Origin: Desulfofundulus thermobenzoicus
GTDB lineage: Bacteria > Bacillota > Desulfotomaculia > Desulfotomaculales > Desulfovirgulaceae
Direction: 5' to 3'
Assembly (NCBI RefSeq): GCF_009428905.1
Contig: NZ_WHYR01000009.1
Location: forward strand, 22,422 to 86,421
DNA: 64,000 bases
In this document: in pieces, positions 49,079 to 57,685 of the stretch
How the letters are laid out: each line of letters starts with the position of its first letter
Numbering within the stretch: position 1 is the first letter of the stretch
Made by a program: the position numbers and the translations under genes
Notes under the pieces: generated by a model
What the model was told of the DNA's origin: nothing
Database searches by the model: none
The model's input: the letters and a program-made list of their open reading frames with translations, nothing else

Positions 49079-50109
49079 TTACCTGGGTTTTAATTGAATT
49101 ACTTTTTGTTTTTTATTTGCAGGTTTGTCCAGATTAATAACTCCATTAACCTTATCGTGCCGGTATAATTTTTCTTTTATTTTATCCTGGCTTTCTCCGG
49201 CCATCAAAGCCAGGATCGCTTCGCATTTCAAACGGTTACCCGCCTGCGACTTCTTAATTTCTTCCAGCAACTTTAACTCATTCTTTGCCCGGTCAGAGAC
49301 GTTACTTTTCCGGCTTTCTTTTACGATTATATCATCACAAACGTCCATTGCTTCCAGCAGTTCTCTTTGATCGAGACGCAGGCCCTGCAGAAAATAAGAG
49401 TCAGTCAGACTTTTCCTTGGGAATTCCGCTATTTTTTGCAACAACAGCAAAGCCTGGCCCCAGTTAAAAACCAATCTGAACCTCGCTGGAAGTGGAAGCC
49501 AATCCGGTTATAATTTACTTCGGGGATAAACTTGCCGGCAAAGGCTTTATTCAAACGCTCCTTTAAATCATCCAGAATCTTTGTAATTACCTCTTCGGAT
49601 AAGACTTCCCCAGGATGAAATTCCTGGTACATCAGATTTGCATCTTTGATCACCTGCTCCCGGCAACTCTTCACAAAATTATCCACTCCTTCAGGAAGCG
49701 CCTTGTTTAACAATTCCCGGCCTTCATTATTAACGCGGGCCAATTCTTTTTCGAAGAGTGGTCTGACTTTCTCCGGTATCCACCTTAGCTGGTTAGAAGC
49801 AGTCACCAACCGGTTCCGGGTCAGTTTTCGTGGGTAATGTCTGTTAATTTTCCTTTGAGGGCGCAGGATTGCCAATTCCTTACACAGACGATAAACCTTT
49901 TTCTTATTGATTATCAGGTTAAACTTTTTGCGCAAACAATAGCTCAACTTCAAGTAACCGTAGGCATATTCTTCACCGGCGATCAGCTCACAAATCCATT
50001 CTTTAACCTGTTCGTTGCTGACAATGGCACCGGATTTCGTCAGGGTGTAGTGAGATTTAGGGCGACCACCGGTATGAATACGGTTTTTAGGTTTTGGTCT
50101 CTTGTGCAT
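49079..50109 (-). pseudogene. IS3 OrfB N-terminus joined to an unknown helical protein, frameshifted
   Basis: From 50109 leftward the first ~100 residues are an IS3-family OrfB start (HTH region AYGYLKLSYCLRKKFNLI, KVYRLCKELAIL). After NQLRW it changes to an unrelated helical protein (IPEKVRPLFEKELARVNNEG...), which shifts frame near 49470 and goes on (LVFNWGQALLLLQKIAEF...) to 49079. I do not recognise the second protein. The junction suggests a deletion fused two genes. Confidence 0.6.
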
Positions 50110-50209
50110 TTTGTGGTAATACGTGGAACGGCTAATTCCAATAATTCTTAGTACAAGAGATATTTTGTAACCTAAAGATATCCATTTTCTAGCAATATCT
50201 ATTTTATCA

Positions 50210-50527
50210 TCAAGTGTGGGTTTGTTTTTTTAGCAGGTCACGGAGAATGGCAATTTCCAGGTCTTTTTCTCCGAGGAGTTTTTTGAGCTTTTCATTCTCC
50301 TGTTTAACTGCTTTATGTTCTTTGGGGGAACATGATATCCTTAGCGTCTCCCCCTTTTCCTGGCCTGTCGGGTGAAGGGTTCCATGCTTCTTGTAGGTCC
50401 TTACCCAACGACTGATGAGGGATGGAGCAACATCATACCTGCGGCCAACAATAGAAGCGTTACCTGTTTCCATGGCCTCCTTAACAATTTGCATTTTTTG
50501 CTCTGGTGAGTACTTTTTTCTAGTCAT
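50210..50527 (-). CDS. IS3-family transposase OrfA
   Basis: 105 residues. Helix-turn-helix (KYSPEQKMQIVKEAMETGN, APSLISRWVRTYKKHG) and a leucine-zipper-like helix (KQENEKLKKLLGEKDLEIAIL). ATG 50527. It ends at an A7C run (CTAAAAAAAC), the usual frameshift signal for making OrfAB. The matching OrfB begins at about 50205 in another frame but is broken, so the element is dead. Confidence 0.85.
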   Translation of the reverse strand: MTRKKYSPEQKMQIVKEAMETGNASIVGRRYDVAPSLISRWVRTYKKHGTLHPTGQEKGETLRISCSPKEHKAVKQENEKLKKLLGEKDLEIAILRDLLKKQTHT

Positions 50528-50562
50528 TCAGGACTACCCCCCTACTGCATAATGTAACAGAT

Positions 50563-50820
50563 TTAAGTCAAACTGTCCAATACAGTTAGGGGGCTTGAGA
50601 GGAAGAAGTTAAGGTACCGCCAAGTCTTTTCTTTGGTGTCGTAAACGGACGCATCGACATGGCCACAGGCAGGACAGTCAAATGTACTTCCGGTGGGATA
50701 ACCTACCCAAATGTCCAGCCGATTTTGGTCTGCAGAAAATTGTATGTCAAGTACCTGCCAGGGGGGTGTTAAACCTAAGGCGGCAGCGAATAGAGATCTA
50801 TAATCCATCACCATCATCAT
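50563..50820 (-). pseudogene. ISL3-family transposase N-terminal fragment
   Basis: About 80 residues of the zinc-finger start of an ISL3 transposase (LGLTPPWQVLDIQF, STFDCPACGH). It ends abruptly at a short tail next to the IS3 OrfA promoter side, as if cut by IS3 insertion. 50821-51002 holds no gene. Confidence 0.75.
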
Positions 50821-51002
50821 CGGAAGAGCCTCTCAATAAGGATTTTAAGTCAAGATTCGTTATGGCAAGAAGCTCTTCCTGCAAAAACTAATGAATGACA
50901 GTTTATGCCATAAATACCATGCCAATTCCTAATATTATTTCCTTTTTTAGTTTGGGTACATTTGTACGCCCACACGATCTAGCGAGGAACCAAATTTTTA
51001 AA

Positions 51003-51545
51003 TTAACCACCCGCCCCGAAAACCTTCTGCACAATAAACACTGACGCCACCAGGCTGGTGAAGTCTGCCACCAGCCCGGATATGATGGCGTAGCGGTAGC
51101 GGGATATGCCCACTGAACCAAAATACAGGGTCAGGACATAAAAGGTGGTGTCGGTGCTGCCCTGCATGGTGGAAACCAGGCGGCCGATGAAACTGTCCGG
51201 CCCGTGGGTGGCAATGATGTCCGTGGCCACACCCAGGGCCGCCCCGCCCGAGAGGGGGCGCATTATGGCATGGGGCAGCACTTCCGCCGGGAAACCCAGG
51301 GGATCCAGCAGGGGGGAGAGGACCCGCACCAGCACATCCATGGCCCCCGAGGCCCGGAAGATGCTGATGGCCACCAGCATGGCCACCAGGTAGGGTATGG
51401 TTTTGATGGCCGTGGCAAAACCCTGGGCCGCCCCTTCCACAAAGGTTTCAAAGACGGAAACGCCCCTGAGCATGGCCGCCAGGGGCACCAGCAGCAGGGT
51501 CAGGGGTATGGCCCAGCGGGAAATTTCATTGATTATTTCGTACAT
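51003..51545 (-). CDS. spmB: Spore maturation protein B
   Basis: Membrane protein needed with SpmA for spore core dehydration. 180 residues, nucleoside-transporter-gate fold: EGAAQGFATAIKTIPYLVAMLVAI, GGAALGVATDI, STDTTFYVLTLYFGSVG. ATG 51545. It follows spmA by 6 bp. Normal length. Confidence 0.95.
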   Translation of the reverse strand: MYEIINEISRWAIPLTLLLVPLAAMLRGVSVFETFVEGAAQGFATAIKTIPYLVAMLVAISIFRASGAMDVLVRVLSPLLDPLGFPAEVLPHAIMRPLSGGAALGVATDIIATHGPDSFIGRLVSTMQGSTDTTFYVLTLYFGSVGISRYRYAIISGLVADFTSLVASVFIVQKVFGAGG

Positions 51546-51551
51546 GAACGA

Positions 51552-52151
51552 TCACCCCTGCCGGCCGTAAAAAAAGCGTAAAATCCGGTCCACCACCACG
51601 GCCACGGTCATACCGCAGGCGGTGGCAAAGATGGTGGTGCCCACAATGGCCGTGGGATCGGTGGAACCGTACATCACCCGGATGCCGATAATGGTGGTGG
51701 GGATCAGGGTAAGACAGGAAGTGTTCAGGGCCAGGAAAGTGCACATGGCATTGGTGGCCGTTTTAGGATCCCCCCGGTTTAACTTTTGCAGTTCCTGCAT
51801 GGCAATGAGCCCCATGGGGGTGGCCGCATTGCCCAGTCCCAGGATATTGGCGCTCAAGTTCATGATGATGGCGCCCATGGCCGGGTGATTGGCCGGAACA
51901 TCGGGAAAAAGAAAACGGCTTAAGGGACGCACCAGACGGGCCAGCGCCCGCACCAGGCCGGCCGCTTCGGCCAGTTTCATAATCCCCAGCCAGAAGGTGA
52001 TAATGGCAATCAGGTTTAAAGAGGTTTTCACCGCCTTGTCGGCGCCCTCCAGAGCGGCCCGGGTGACCACTTCAATCTGCCCGTTGGCCCCCGCCACCAG
52101 AATACCGAAAACGATCATTCCCAGCCAGACGTAATTGACCACTACCCGCAC
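51552..52151 (-). CDS. spmA: Spore maturation protein A
   Basis: 199 residues, membrane protein. Motifs IITFWLGIMKLAE, MNLSANILGLGNAATPMGL and ALNTSCLTLIPTT are typical of SpmA. GTG 52151 follows a GGGGG run. It forms a unit with spmB; in many spore formers gerW (ytfJ) lies just upstream, as here. Confidence 0.95.
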   Translation of the reverse strand: MRVVVNYVWLGMIVFGILVAGANGQIEVVTRAALEGADKAVKTSLNLIAIITFWLGIMKLAEAAGLVRALARLVRPLSRFLFPDVPANHPAMGAIIMNLSANILGLGNAATPMGLIAMQELQKLNRGDPKTATNAMCTFLALNTSCLTLIPTTIIGIRVMYGSTDPTAIVGTTIFATACGMTVAVVVDRILRFFYGRQG

Positions 52152-52200
52152 CCCCGCTTGTCGGCCTGTCTGATCTTTTTTTATGTGGGACGGGCCGGGA

Positions 52201-53490
52201 TTAGAACCGGGGGTTTTTTAATAGCTTTTGGCGGTATATATTCCGCAACCCCAGTTTTTCCACCCGTTCCCGGACGACCTGCACATCGGTGGTGTACAGG
52301 CCCCTTTCCTGCATGCGCTGGAAATAGACCGAGCCGGAAAAGGTGTATTTTTTCGTTAATCCATCCGGGGTTTTCATCTCCCGGTGCATGAAGGCTATAA
52401 TGTCCCCCACAGCCAGGTCAACGGGCAGGACCAGCGGTTTTAATCCGACCATATAACGGGCGGCGTTGTGACCGGCCAGAAAACCGGTGGCAATGGCCTC
52501 GGTGTGCCCCACCAGCAGGCCCGTCTTTTCCCCGGCACAGAACAGGTTCTCTACACCGTGTACCTGCAGGGCGTCATCACAGGGAGCAATGGCCATGAAT
52601 CTCACGGAGTTGCCCCGGCCGCCGGAATAGGGATCGGCGTAACGGGCCTCCTGGAACCCGTCCAGTTTGCGCAGTACCTCCAGGGGAAAATAGGGGGTCA
52701 TCAGCTTGGCGTGACCCGTGTCCAGCAAAATCAGGTTGCGGGCGAACTCCTCCAGGTTGTATTGCTGGCAGGCCTTGCGGCTCAGCAATTCATGCTTCTG
52801 GATGTGGGCGGGCAGGGGCAGCACCACCTTGCCTTCCCTCTCCAGACGGTCCACCAGCCAGGTGGCCAAGGATTTTTTGTCCAGCTTGCAGGAGCCGCTC
52901 ATGGCCTCGAAATGGGGAAAGCCGTCCCCGGCCCGGATTTCTTCGATACCGGCCTTTTCCGTCAGACTGACCCGGGGACCGAAGGTGGGGCAGCGCAGGA
53001 TACACATGGCGCACCCGGAACCATGGCGGGTACAGTTTTTAATCGGTCCGGCCGAACCGGTGGTATCGATAAATACATCCCCGGGGTGGTTTTTTCCCCG
53101 GGCCGTATAAATCTCCGTAAGCCGGGGGCCCTTTTTTAAAACGCCCACCACCCGGCTCTGGAACTGCACCTCGATGCCCATGTCCAGCAACGCCCGGCGG
53201 ATTACCGGTTCTATTCTGGTGACGTCATAGAGGGTGGCGTGGCGGTGGCCGGGAAAGTCCAGCCAGCGGTGCCTGGCCACCCCTTCGATGTGGCGTATAA
53301 AGTCACCGCCCCCCATGGCCCATATTTCTTCCAGGGCGGTAAACCGGCCGTTGTTGCGCATGATGCCGCCCACCAGGCCCGTGCCCAGCAGCATGTCGGT
53401 TTTCTCCAGCAGGGTGACTTTTGCCCCGGCCAGGGCGGCGGCAAAGGCGGCGGCGCAGCCGGCCCATCCACCACCAACTACAATTACCAT
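52201..53490 (-). CDS. FAD-dependent oxidoreductase (GidA/HcaE-like fold)
   Basis: 429 residues. N-terminal dinucleotide motif VVGGGWAGCAAAFAAALAGAKV and C-terminal FAD motif NLFCAGEKTGLLVGHTEA (Gly-rich AGE). A cysteine-rich GCAMCILRCPTFGP near residue 165 may hold a metal or cluster. ATG 53490 after GGGGGAG. Upstream of spmA by 50 bp. Substrate unknown; similarity is to the family sometimes annotated as GidA-related. 53491-53765 holds no gene. Confidence 0.85.
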   Translation of the reverse strand: MVIVVGGGWAGCAAAFAAALAGAKVTLLEKTDMLLGTGLVGGIMRNNGRFTALEEIWAMGGGDFIRHIEGVARHRWLDFPGHRHATLYDVTRIEPVIRRALLDMGIEVQFQSRVVGVLKKGPRLTEIYTARGKNHPGDVFIDTTGSAGPIKNCTRHGSGCAMCILRCPTFGPRVSLTEKAGIEEIRAGDGFPHFEAMSGSCKLDKKSLATWLVDRLEREGKVVLPLPAHIQKHELLSRKACQQYNLEEFARNLILLDTGHAKLMTPYFPLEVLRKLDGFQEARYADPYSGGRGNSVRFMAIAPCDDALQVHGVENLFCAGEKTGLLVGHTEAIATGFLAGHNAARYMVGLKPLVLPVDLAVGDIIAFMHREMKTPDGLTKKYTFSGSVYFQRMQERGLYTTDVQVVRERVEKLGLRNIYRQKLLKNPRF

Positions 53491-53765
53491 TACCCACTCC
53501 CCCTAAAAAGGGCCGGAAAGCACCTTTTTGCCAGTATATTCCGTCAAAAGGGGAATGGTCATTTTCCTGCCGGGCATGGTCGATAAATCTTCCCTGGTGG
53601 GCAGAGGATGGCCGAGGTATGTTTTTCCTGCAGTGTAAATATATGACCGCAGGATGGCATGATGTTTTACTCATATATCTTTCTTTGTCCTGTAACCTAT
53701 AGCATTATCCCTGGAGCGAATAAAGCGCAAAATGCCCGTTCTCGGGCCGAACAGGCGATAAAAGG

Positions 53766-53987
53766 CTATAACGCTTTCTGCTTCCGTGTTTCAGGAATCT
53801 CAAGTTCAACAGTTAAAGGTGGTTTTCCCAGTTTGATGGAGGCGTATAAAATCTCCAACCCCAGAGGATTTCCATTTGCGTCCAGATCAAGCAACACACC
53901 TGGCGAGACTTCATCAGTTTCTTCGATTTTGCCTTCTTTGAAACGAATGTATAGAGCATCCGCTTCGGGGTCGTAACGTAATCTCAA
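53766..53987 (-). CDS. DUF2283 small protein
   Basis: 73 residues with the DUF2283 signature YDPEADALYIRFKEG and VLLDLDANGNPLGLEIL. TTG 53987 overlaps the stop of the DUF4258 gene (TTGA), so both are translated together. The pair is typical of small toxin-antitoxin-like modules; DUF2283 would be the antitoxin by analogy. Confidence 0.88.
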   Translation of the reverse strand: MRLRYDPEADALYIRFKEGKIEETDEVSPGVLLDLDANGNPLGLEILYASIKLGKPPLTVELEIPETRKQKAL

Positions 53988-54244
53988 CGGTCACCCCTCC
54001 AGTATTTCCTTATTTTTGAGGTCCGGTATACTGTTAAAACTACTGATATATCGGCTTCAAATTTCACCGCAACGCGTAGCAGATAATCTTTTTCCCTTTC
54101 ACGATAAATTTTTTGCAAAATAAATATACCCTCTGCCTGAGAAACCATTTGATCAGGATTAACTATGGTTTCATCCACAAGCGCTTTAGAGATTCCCCGT
54201 TCCAGCATCTGTTTTTGCGCATGATATGTATAGCGGATGGACAA
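53984..54244 (-). CDS. DUF4258 small protein
   Basis: 86 residues: YTYHAQKQMLERGIS, LRVAVKFEADISVVLTVYRTSKIRKYW, as in DUF4258/BrnT-like RNase-fold proteins, so it may be the toxin of the pair with DUF2283. ATG 54244. 54245-54370 contains no gene. Confidence 0.85.
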   Translation of the reverse strand: MSIRYTYHAQKQMLERGISKALVDETIVNPDQMVSQAEGIFILQKIYREREKDYLLRVAVKFEADISVVLTVYRTSKIRKYWRGDR

Positions 54245-54370
54245 AAACGCGCCCCCAATTTAATGATATAGCCTATTATAGCCTGTTTTGCTTACTCTTT
54301 AAAGACTAATTTAATGTGATATTTGAACAAATTTTTTCAAAAAACCAGCTTTAATGCAGTTTTATACCTG

Positions 54371-54401
54371 TAAAATAAAAACCCGCCCTTTTATGGACGG
54401 G
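54371..54401 (-). terminator. Intrinsic terminator after gerW
   Basis: Minus strand CCCGTCC/GGGCGGG (54401-54395 with 54388-54382, one G-U pair), then TTTTTATTTT. It starts 12 nt after the gerW stop and belongs to the original chromosomal gene. Confidence 0.85.
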
Positions 54402-54413
54402 TGCCATACCGGC

Positions 54414-56315
54414 TTACACCGGCGGGATGGTGGCGGCCGGAGGCGGCGGTGGCGGGGAGCCCATTATGGCTGCACGCTGGTGGTCATCCCGTTTGAACAT
54501 GGACTGGATCTGGGAGAGTACCTGCGGAGCCAGGTCGATGATCCGGTCGATAATTACGTTGCTGTCCACGGGCAACAGGCGTATCTGGCCCTGACCCACC
54601 ACCAGAAAGCCCACCGGCTGCACTGAAACTCCCGCTCCGCTGCCGCCGCCGAAGAAGGGCATCTGTTCCCCCTCGCCCATCTGGCGCCCCTCGGGTTCCA
54701 GTTCCCCGCCGCCAGCGCCAAAGCCGCAGGCCACCCGGGAAATGGGTATGATTACCGTCCCGTCGGGCGTTTCCACGGGATCCCCCACCACAGTGGGCGA
54801 TCCACTGTACCTAAAAGCTTCCCTGGGTACTCTACCTTGAATTTCCACGCGGGTATCGGTTACAGTGACTCTTTCTACGAGGAGATGGACTATCCGGCTC
54901 TTTTCTTCGAATGTGAGTTCATCAATACGGCCGGCGTATTTCATAGCCAACTCTTTCAGGGATTCCAGATCTTCTCCCGTCGGGTCCACTGTTGAGAGTT
55001 CTTCTTGGAGTCTTGCCAGGCGGGCGGCCAAACTTTCCTGCCGCCTCTTTATTTCACGGGCCACTTCCATGTACATTTGTTCGTCCACAAGCCCTTTAGT
55101 GTACGCCGCAAATGCTCTTTTTCGTTCTGCGCTAACTGTGGTTATTTCCTTGACTATTTCCTTGATCTGGCATTCTATTTCAGCCTTTCTTTCGGGACTC
55201 CGCATTTCATTGAGTAGTTTTTCCGGATTGCAAAGCCACCCGGCAACCACGCCCCAGACTACATCATCCAGTGGTGCAGCCTGAATATGGGACATATTGC
55301 AACTCATAGCCTGCTGTCGATCGAAATTGTTTTTTTTGGATGCGCAGAGATAGTATTTATACGTCTTGCCGTTTTTGCCCCGGTAAGATGTTCCCCATAC
55401 GGGTTGCCCGCACACCCCGCAGCGGACCAGACCGGAGAGAAGGTACTGCTCGTTGATCATTTTGCGCCTTCTCGCCCGGGCTGCCTGTGCTCGTTCCCAG
55501 GTGATGGCATCTACAATAGCGGGCACCGCGAGAGGTATCCATTCCTCATGAGGCCGTTCGCGCTTCCTGAGTTTCTGACCCGGCGGCAGGTACTTGTTAT
55601 TTAAAAGGCCGGTGCAGTCGTAGCGGTTAACGTACATTAACCCCATGTACGCCGGGTTTTTAAGTATGCGGGCGATAACGCCCCGGTACCATTTACCTCC
55701 CCGCGGTCCCGGTATCCCCATCTCCGTTAACCGTCTGGCTATCACATGCGGCCCGTCTCCTGCCGCCGCCCAGGCAAACATCTGGCGTACTACGCTTGCT
55801 TCCTGATCATTTATCACCAGTTTCCCCGGTTCCTCCCGGTAGCCGTAGGTCGGCAGGTGATGGGGCTTTTCACCCTTTTTTGCCTTGGCCAACCTGCCCA
55901 TCTTTGACCGGGCTACAATTTTCTCTTTTTCGTACTCGGCAATGGCTCCGCGCAGGGAGTAGAAAAGTCTGCCTTCCGGAGTGTCCTTCCAGTCGAAGTT
56001 TACGAACTCCAGCCGGCAGCCGGCCTTTTCAATCTCTTCCGTGATAATCAGCTGATGGGCCAACTTTCGAGAAAGCCGGTCAGGGTCAAGGCACACGAAC
56101 AGTTCAGCGCGGCTCTCCTTTATTGCCTGTAAAGCACTTTCCAACCCCGGACGGGCTAATATCTCTCCCGACACCCCTTCATCGGCGAAATCTTTTATCT
56201 CTTTCGCGCCAAGCGAGTACGCTTTTACTCTACATGCTTCACGCTGAGCATCGAGACTGTAACCGTGCTTTGCCTGCTCTTCTGTGCTCACCCTTACATA
56301 AACAATTGCCAGCAT
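54414..56315 (-). CDS. Large serine recombinase fused in frame to GerW (YtfJ) C-terminus
   Basis: Residues 1-~150: resolvase domain with the nucleophile Ser10 in VYVRVSTEEQ and RLSRK. ~165-270: recombinase domain (YGYREEPGKL...). ~290-350: zinc ribbon (RCGVCGQ...YYLCASK). ~370-460: coiled coil. From about 507 to 633 the sequence is GerW/YtfJ: VVGDPVETPDGTVIIPISRV, FFGGGSGAGVSVQPVGFLVV, RIIDLAPQVL. Only the first ~25 residues of GerW are missing. ATG 56315, 2 nt after the previous stop. The element appears inserted in gerW; the 5' end should lie at its far end. Confidence 0.93.
   Translation of the reverse strand: MLAIVYVRVSTEEQAKHGYSLDAQREACRVKAYSLGAKEIKDFADEGVSGEILARPGLESALQAIKESRAELFVCLDPDRLSRKLAHQLIITEEIEKAGCRLEFVNFDWKDTPEGRLFYSLRGAIAEYEKEKIVARSKMGRLAKAKKGEKPHHLPTYGYREEPGKLVINDQEASVVRQMFAWAAAGDGPHVIARRLTEMGIPGPRGGKWYRGVIARILKNPAYMGLMYVNRYDCTGLLNNKYLPPGQKLRKRERPHEEWIPLAVPAIVDAITWERAQAARARRRKMINEQYLLSGLVRCGVCGQPVWGTSYRGKNGKTYKYYLCASKKNNFDRQQAMSCNMSHIQAAPLDDVVWGVVAGWLCNPEKLLNEMRSPERKAEIECQIKEIVKEITTVSAERKRAFAAYTKGLVDEQMYMEVAREIKRRQESLAARLARLQEELSTVDPTGEDLESLKELAMKYAGRIDELTFEEKSRIVHLLVERVTVTDTRVEIQGRVPREAFRYSGSPTVVGDPVETPDGTVIIPISRVACGFGAGGGELEPEGRQMGEGEQMPFFGGGSGAGVSVQPVGFLVVGQGQIRLLPVDSNVIIDRIIDLAPQVLSQIQSMFKRDDHQRAAIMGSPPPPPPAATIPPV
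54784..54808. other. Probable attachment-site junction in gerW
   Basis: The change from recombinase to GerW sequence falls here. ACAGTGG-GCGAT-CCACTGT (54790-54808) is a 7-bp inverted repeat with 5-nt centre, as expected for a serine-recombinase att half-site pair. The exact 2-bp crossover cannot be set without the other end. Confidence 0.55.
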
Positions 56316-56317
56316 GG

Positions 56318-56461
56318 TTAAGACGCTCCCTTTGCTTTGTCTTTACGGACCAGACATTCAATCAGATATCTTCTGGCCTCGCTCAGTAACTTCCCCCCGT
56401 CCTTACTGTCGCTGTATTTCACCACGACAAGTCGGGGTTTCCAGGTAATTCTCCGTTCCAA
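56318..56461 (-). CDS. Small basic protein upstream of the recombinase (47 aa)
   Basis: TTG 56461 with AGGAGG 9 nt upstream (an in-frame ATG at 56470 abuts the ribosome site). The product begins MERRITWKPRLVVVKYS and ends DKAKGAS; its stop lies 2 nt before the recombinase ATG, so the two are coupled. Basic, possibly DNA-binding like a recombination directionality factor, but no family is recognised. Confidence 0.65.
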   Translation of the reverse strand: MERRITWKPRLVVVKYSDSKDGGKLLSEARRYLIECLVRKDKAKGAS

Positions 56462-56674
56462 CCCGCCCATCCTCCTTTCTTCTCATATTCCCTGTAGATT
56501 CCAGTTCCACCATCGGGACAAAATTGCAGCATTCGCCGTCTTTTGGAAATTCCTTGCTGACGAGGCACTTATTTAACGCGTTCAGGTAAAACACACAACA
56601 ACAACAAAGCATAAGGCAGACACTCCCTCCTGGTTAAATTTTGTGTTAATTGCCATTTCTTTATACCCCGCAAT

Positions 56675-56884
56675 CTAAAACAGCACCGGCCCTCGGTCCC
56701 TCTCCCTTTTCAGCGCCTCCAGGCAGGCGTGGAAAACGGCCCGGCCCACTTTCTCCCTGGGGATGTTTTTGTAGCGGCCGTTCTGGGAGAGACGACAGAT
56801 GGCCAATACCCTCTTTTCGCCGTTTTGTATGCGGTCTGTGGCGGCCAGCAGTTCGTCCCTGATCGTTATGGTCAACTCATCCAC
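56675..56884 (-). CDS. Unknown 69-residue protein
   Basis: GTG 56884 overlaps the EAL gene stop (GTGGATGA). Product DELTITIRDELLAATDRIQNG...RDRGPVLF is charged and helical. No family recognised. Coupling to the EAL gene suggests a related task. About 210 bp to the left hold short cysteine-rich frames of doubtful coding value. Confidence 0.65.
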   Translation of the reverse strand: MDELTITIRDELLAATDRIQNGEKRVLAICRLSQNGRYKNIPREKVGRAVFHACLEALKRERDRGPVLF

Positions 56885-57626
56885 GATATACCGCCTGCCT
56901 TTCCTTTACGGGATTTTGCGCCCAGTATTCCGCCGGCCGGGGTTTGCCGAAGTAGAAGCCCTGCACCAGATGGATGCCGGCCATGACGGTTTCCAATAGC
57001 TGCTTTTCCGTTTCCACGCCTTCGGCGATCACTTCGATGCCCGCCCGCTGGGCGTAGTCCACCAGGGTGCGGACCATGGACCGGTAGCGGTCGGCGGCGC
57101 CGTTCTTGGGTTTCATGAGCCCCTCGATGAAGGAGCGGTCCAGTTTTAAAAAGTCGGCCTGAAATTCGCACATGTTGGCCAGGGCGCGATCACCTGCGCC
57201 CACGTCGTCCAGGGCGATGCGCACGCCGGCCGCGCGCAATTGTTCCTGTGCTTTCGCACACGAGCGGATCTGGCCGGACGATTCGGTTATTTCAATCACC
57301 GCCCGACGCCGCAGGCCGCCCAGGCCGTCCAGGATGGCTTCCCAGTGCCCGGCCAGGGTAAGGGGGTGAAAGTTCAGAAACAGCAGCTTCCCGGGCGGAA
57401 GGGAACCGGCATTGTTCAGCGCTTCGCGAAAGCAGGCCAGTTCCAGTTCGGTCCGCAGGCCGTGAGACGCGGCTGCAGTAAAAAGATCGGCCGCCGCCTG
57501 CAGCGGCCCGGCCGGCCCCCGGGTGAGGGCTTCGTAACCCATGATTTCTCCTTTGCGCAGGTCGTGGATGGGTTGGAAAAGAGTGCAGATTCTTCTTCCG
57601 GCGATGATCTCCCGGATTAAATCCAT
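56877..57626 (-). CDS. EAL-domain cyclic-di-GMP phosphodiesterase
   Basis: 249 residues, a stand-alone EAL domain. ATG 57626 with GGAGGAGG 6-8 nt upstream is chosen over the frame opening at 57692. Catalytic residues are present: YEALTRG, LNFHP, EITES, ALDDVGAG, KLDRSFIEGL, AEGVET and QGFYFG, so it should be active. It is carried by the element between the recombinase and the coupling-protein gene. Confidence 0.93.
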   Translation of the reverse strand: MDLIREIIAGRRICTLFQPIHDLRKGEIMGYEALTRGPAGPLQAAADLFTAAASHGLRTELELACFREALNNAGSLPPGKLLFLNFHPLTLAGHWEAILDGLGGLRRRAVIEITESSGQIRSCAKAQEQLRAAGVRIALDDVGAGDRALANMCEFQADFLKLDRSFIEGLMKPKNGAADRYRSMVRTLVDYAQRAGIEVIAEGVETEKQLLETVMAGIHLVQGFYFGKPRPAEYWAQNPVKERQAVYRG

Positions 57627-57640
57627 ATTTATGCCTCCTC

Positions 57641-57672
57641 CAGCGTACTTAAAAAGGGACCCCCTGCAGGGC
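57641..57672 (-). terminator. Terminator after the TraG-like gene
   Basis: Minus strand AGGGGCCC/GGGTCCCT (one G-U) with a TGCAGG loop, then TTTTT, 14 nt after the stop of the coupling-protein gene. Confidence 0.8.
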
Positions 57673-57685
57673 CCCTTCGGTCGGT

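Noticed and set aside
52152..52230. tRNA-like 3' end (GGGATTAGAACCGG) before spmA
   Set aside because: No cloverleaf can be formed and the bases encode the end of the FAD oxidoreductase on the minus strand.
56403..56612. 69-codon cysteine-rich minus frame before the recombinase operon
   Set aside because: Ribosome site is 14 nt from the ATG and the frame overlaps the better small gene at 56318-56461; coding not supported.
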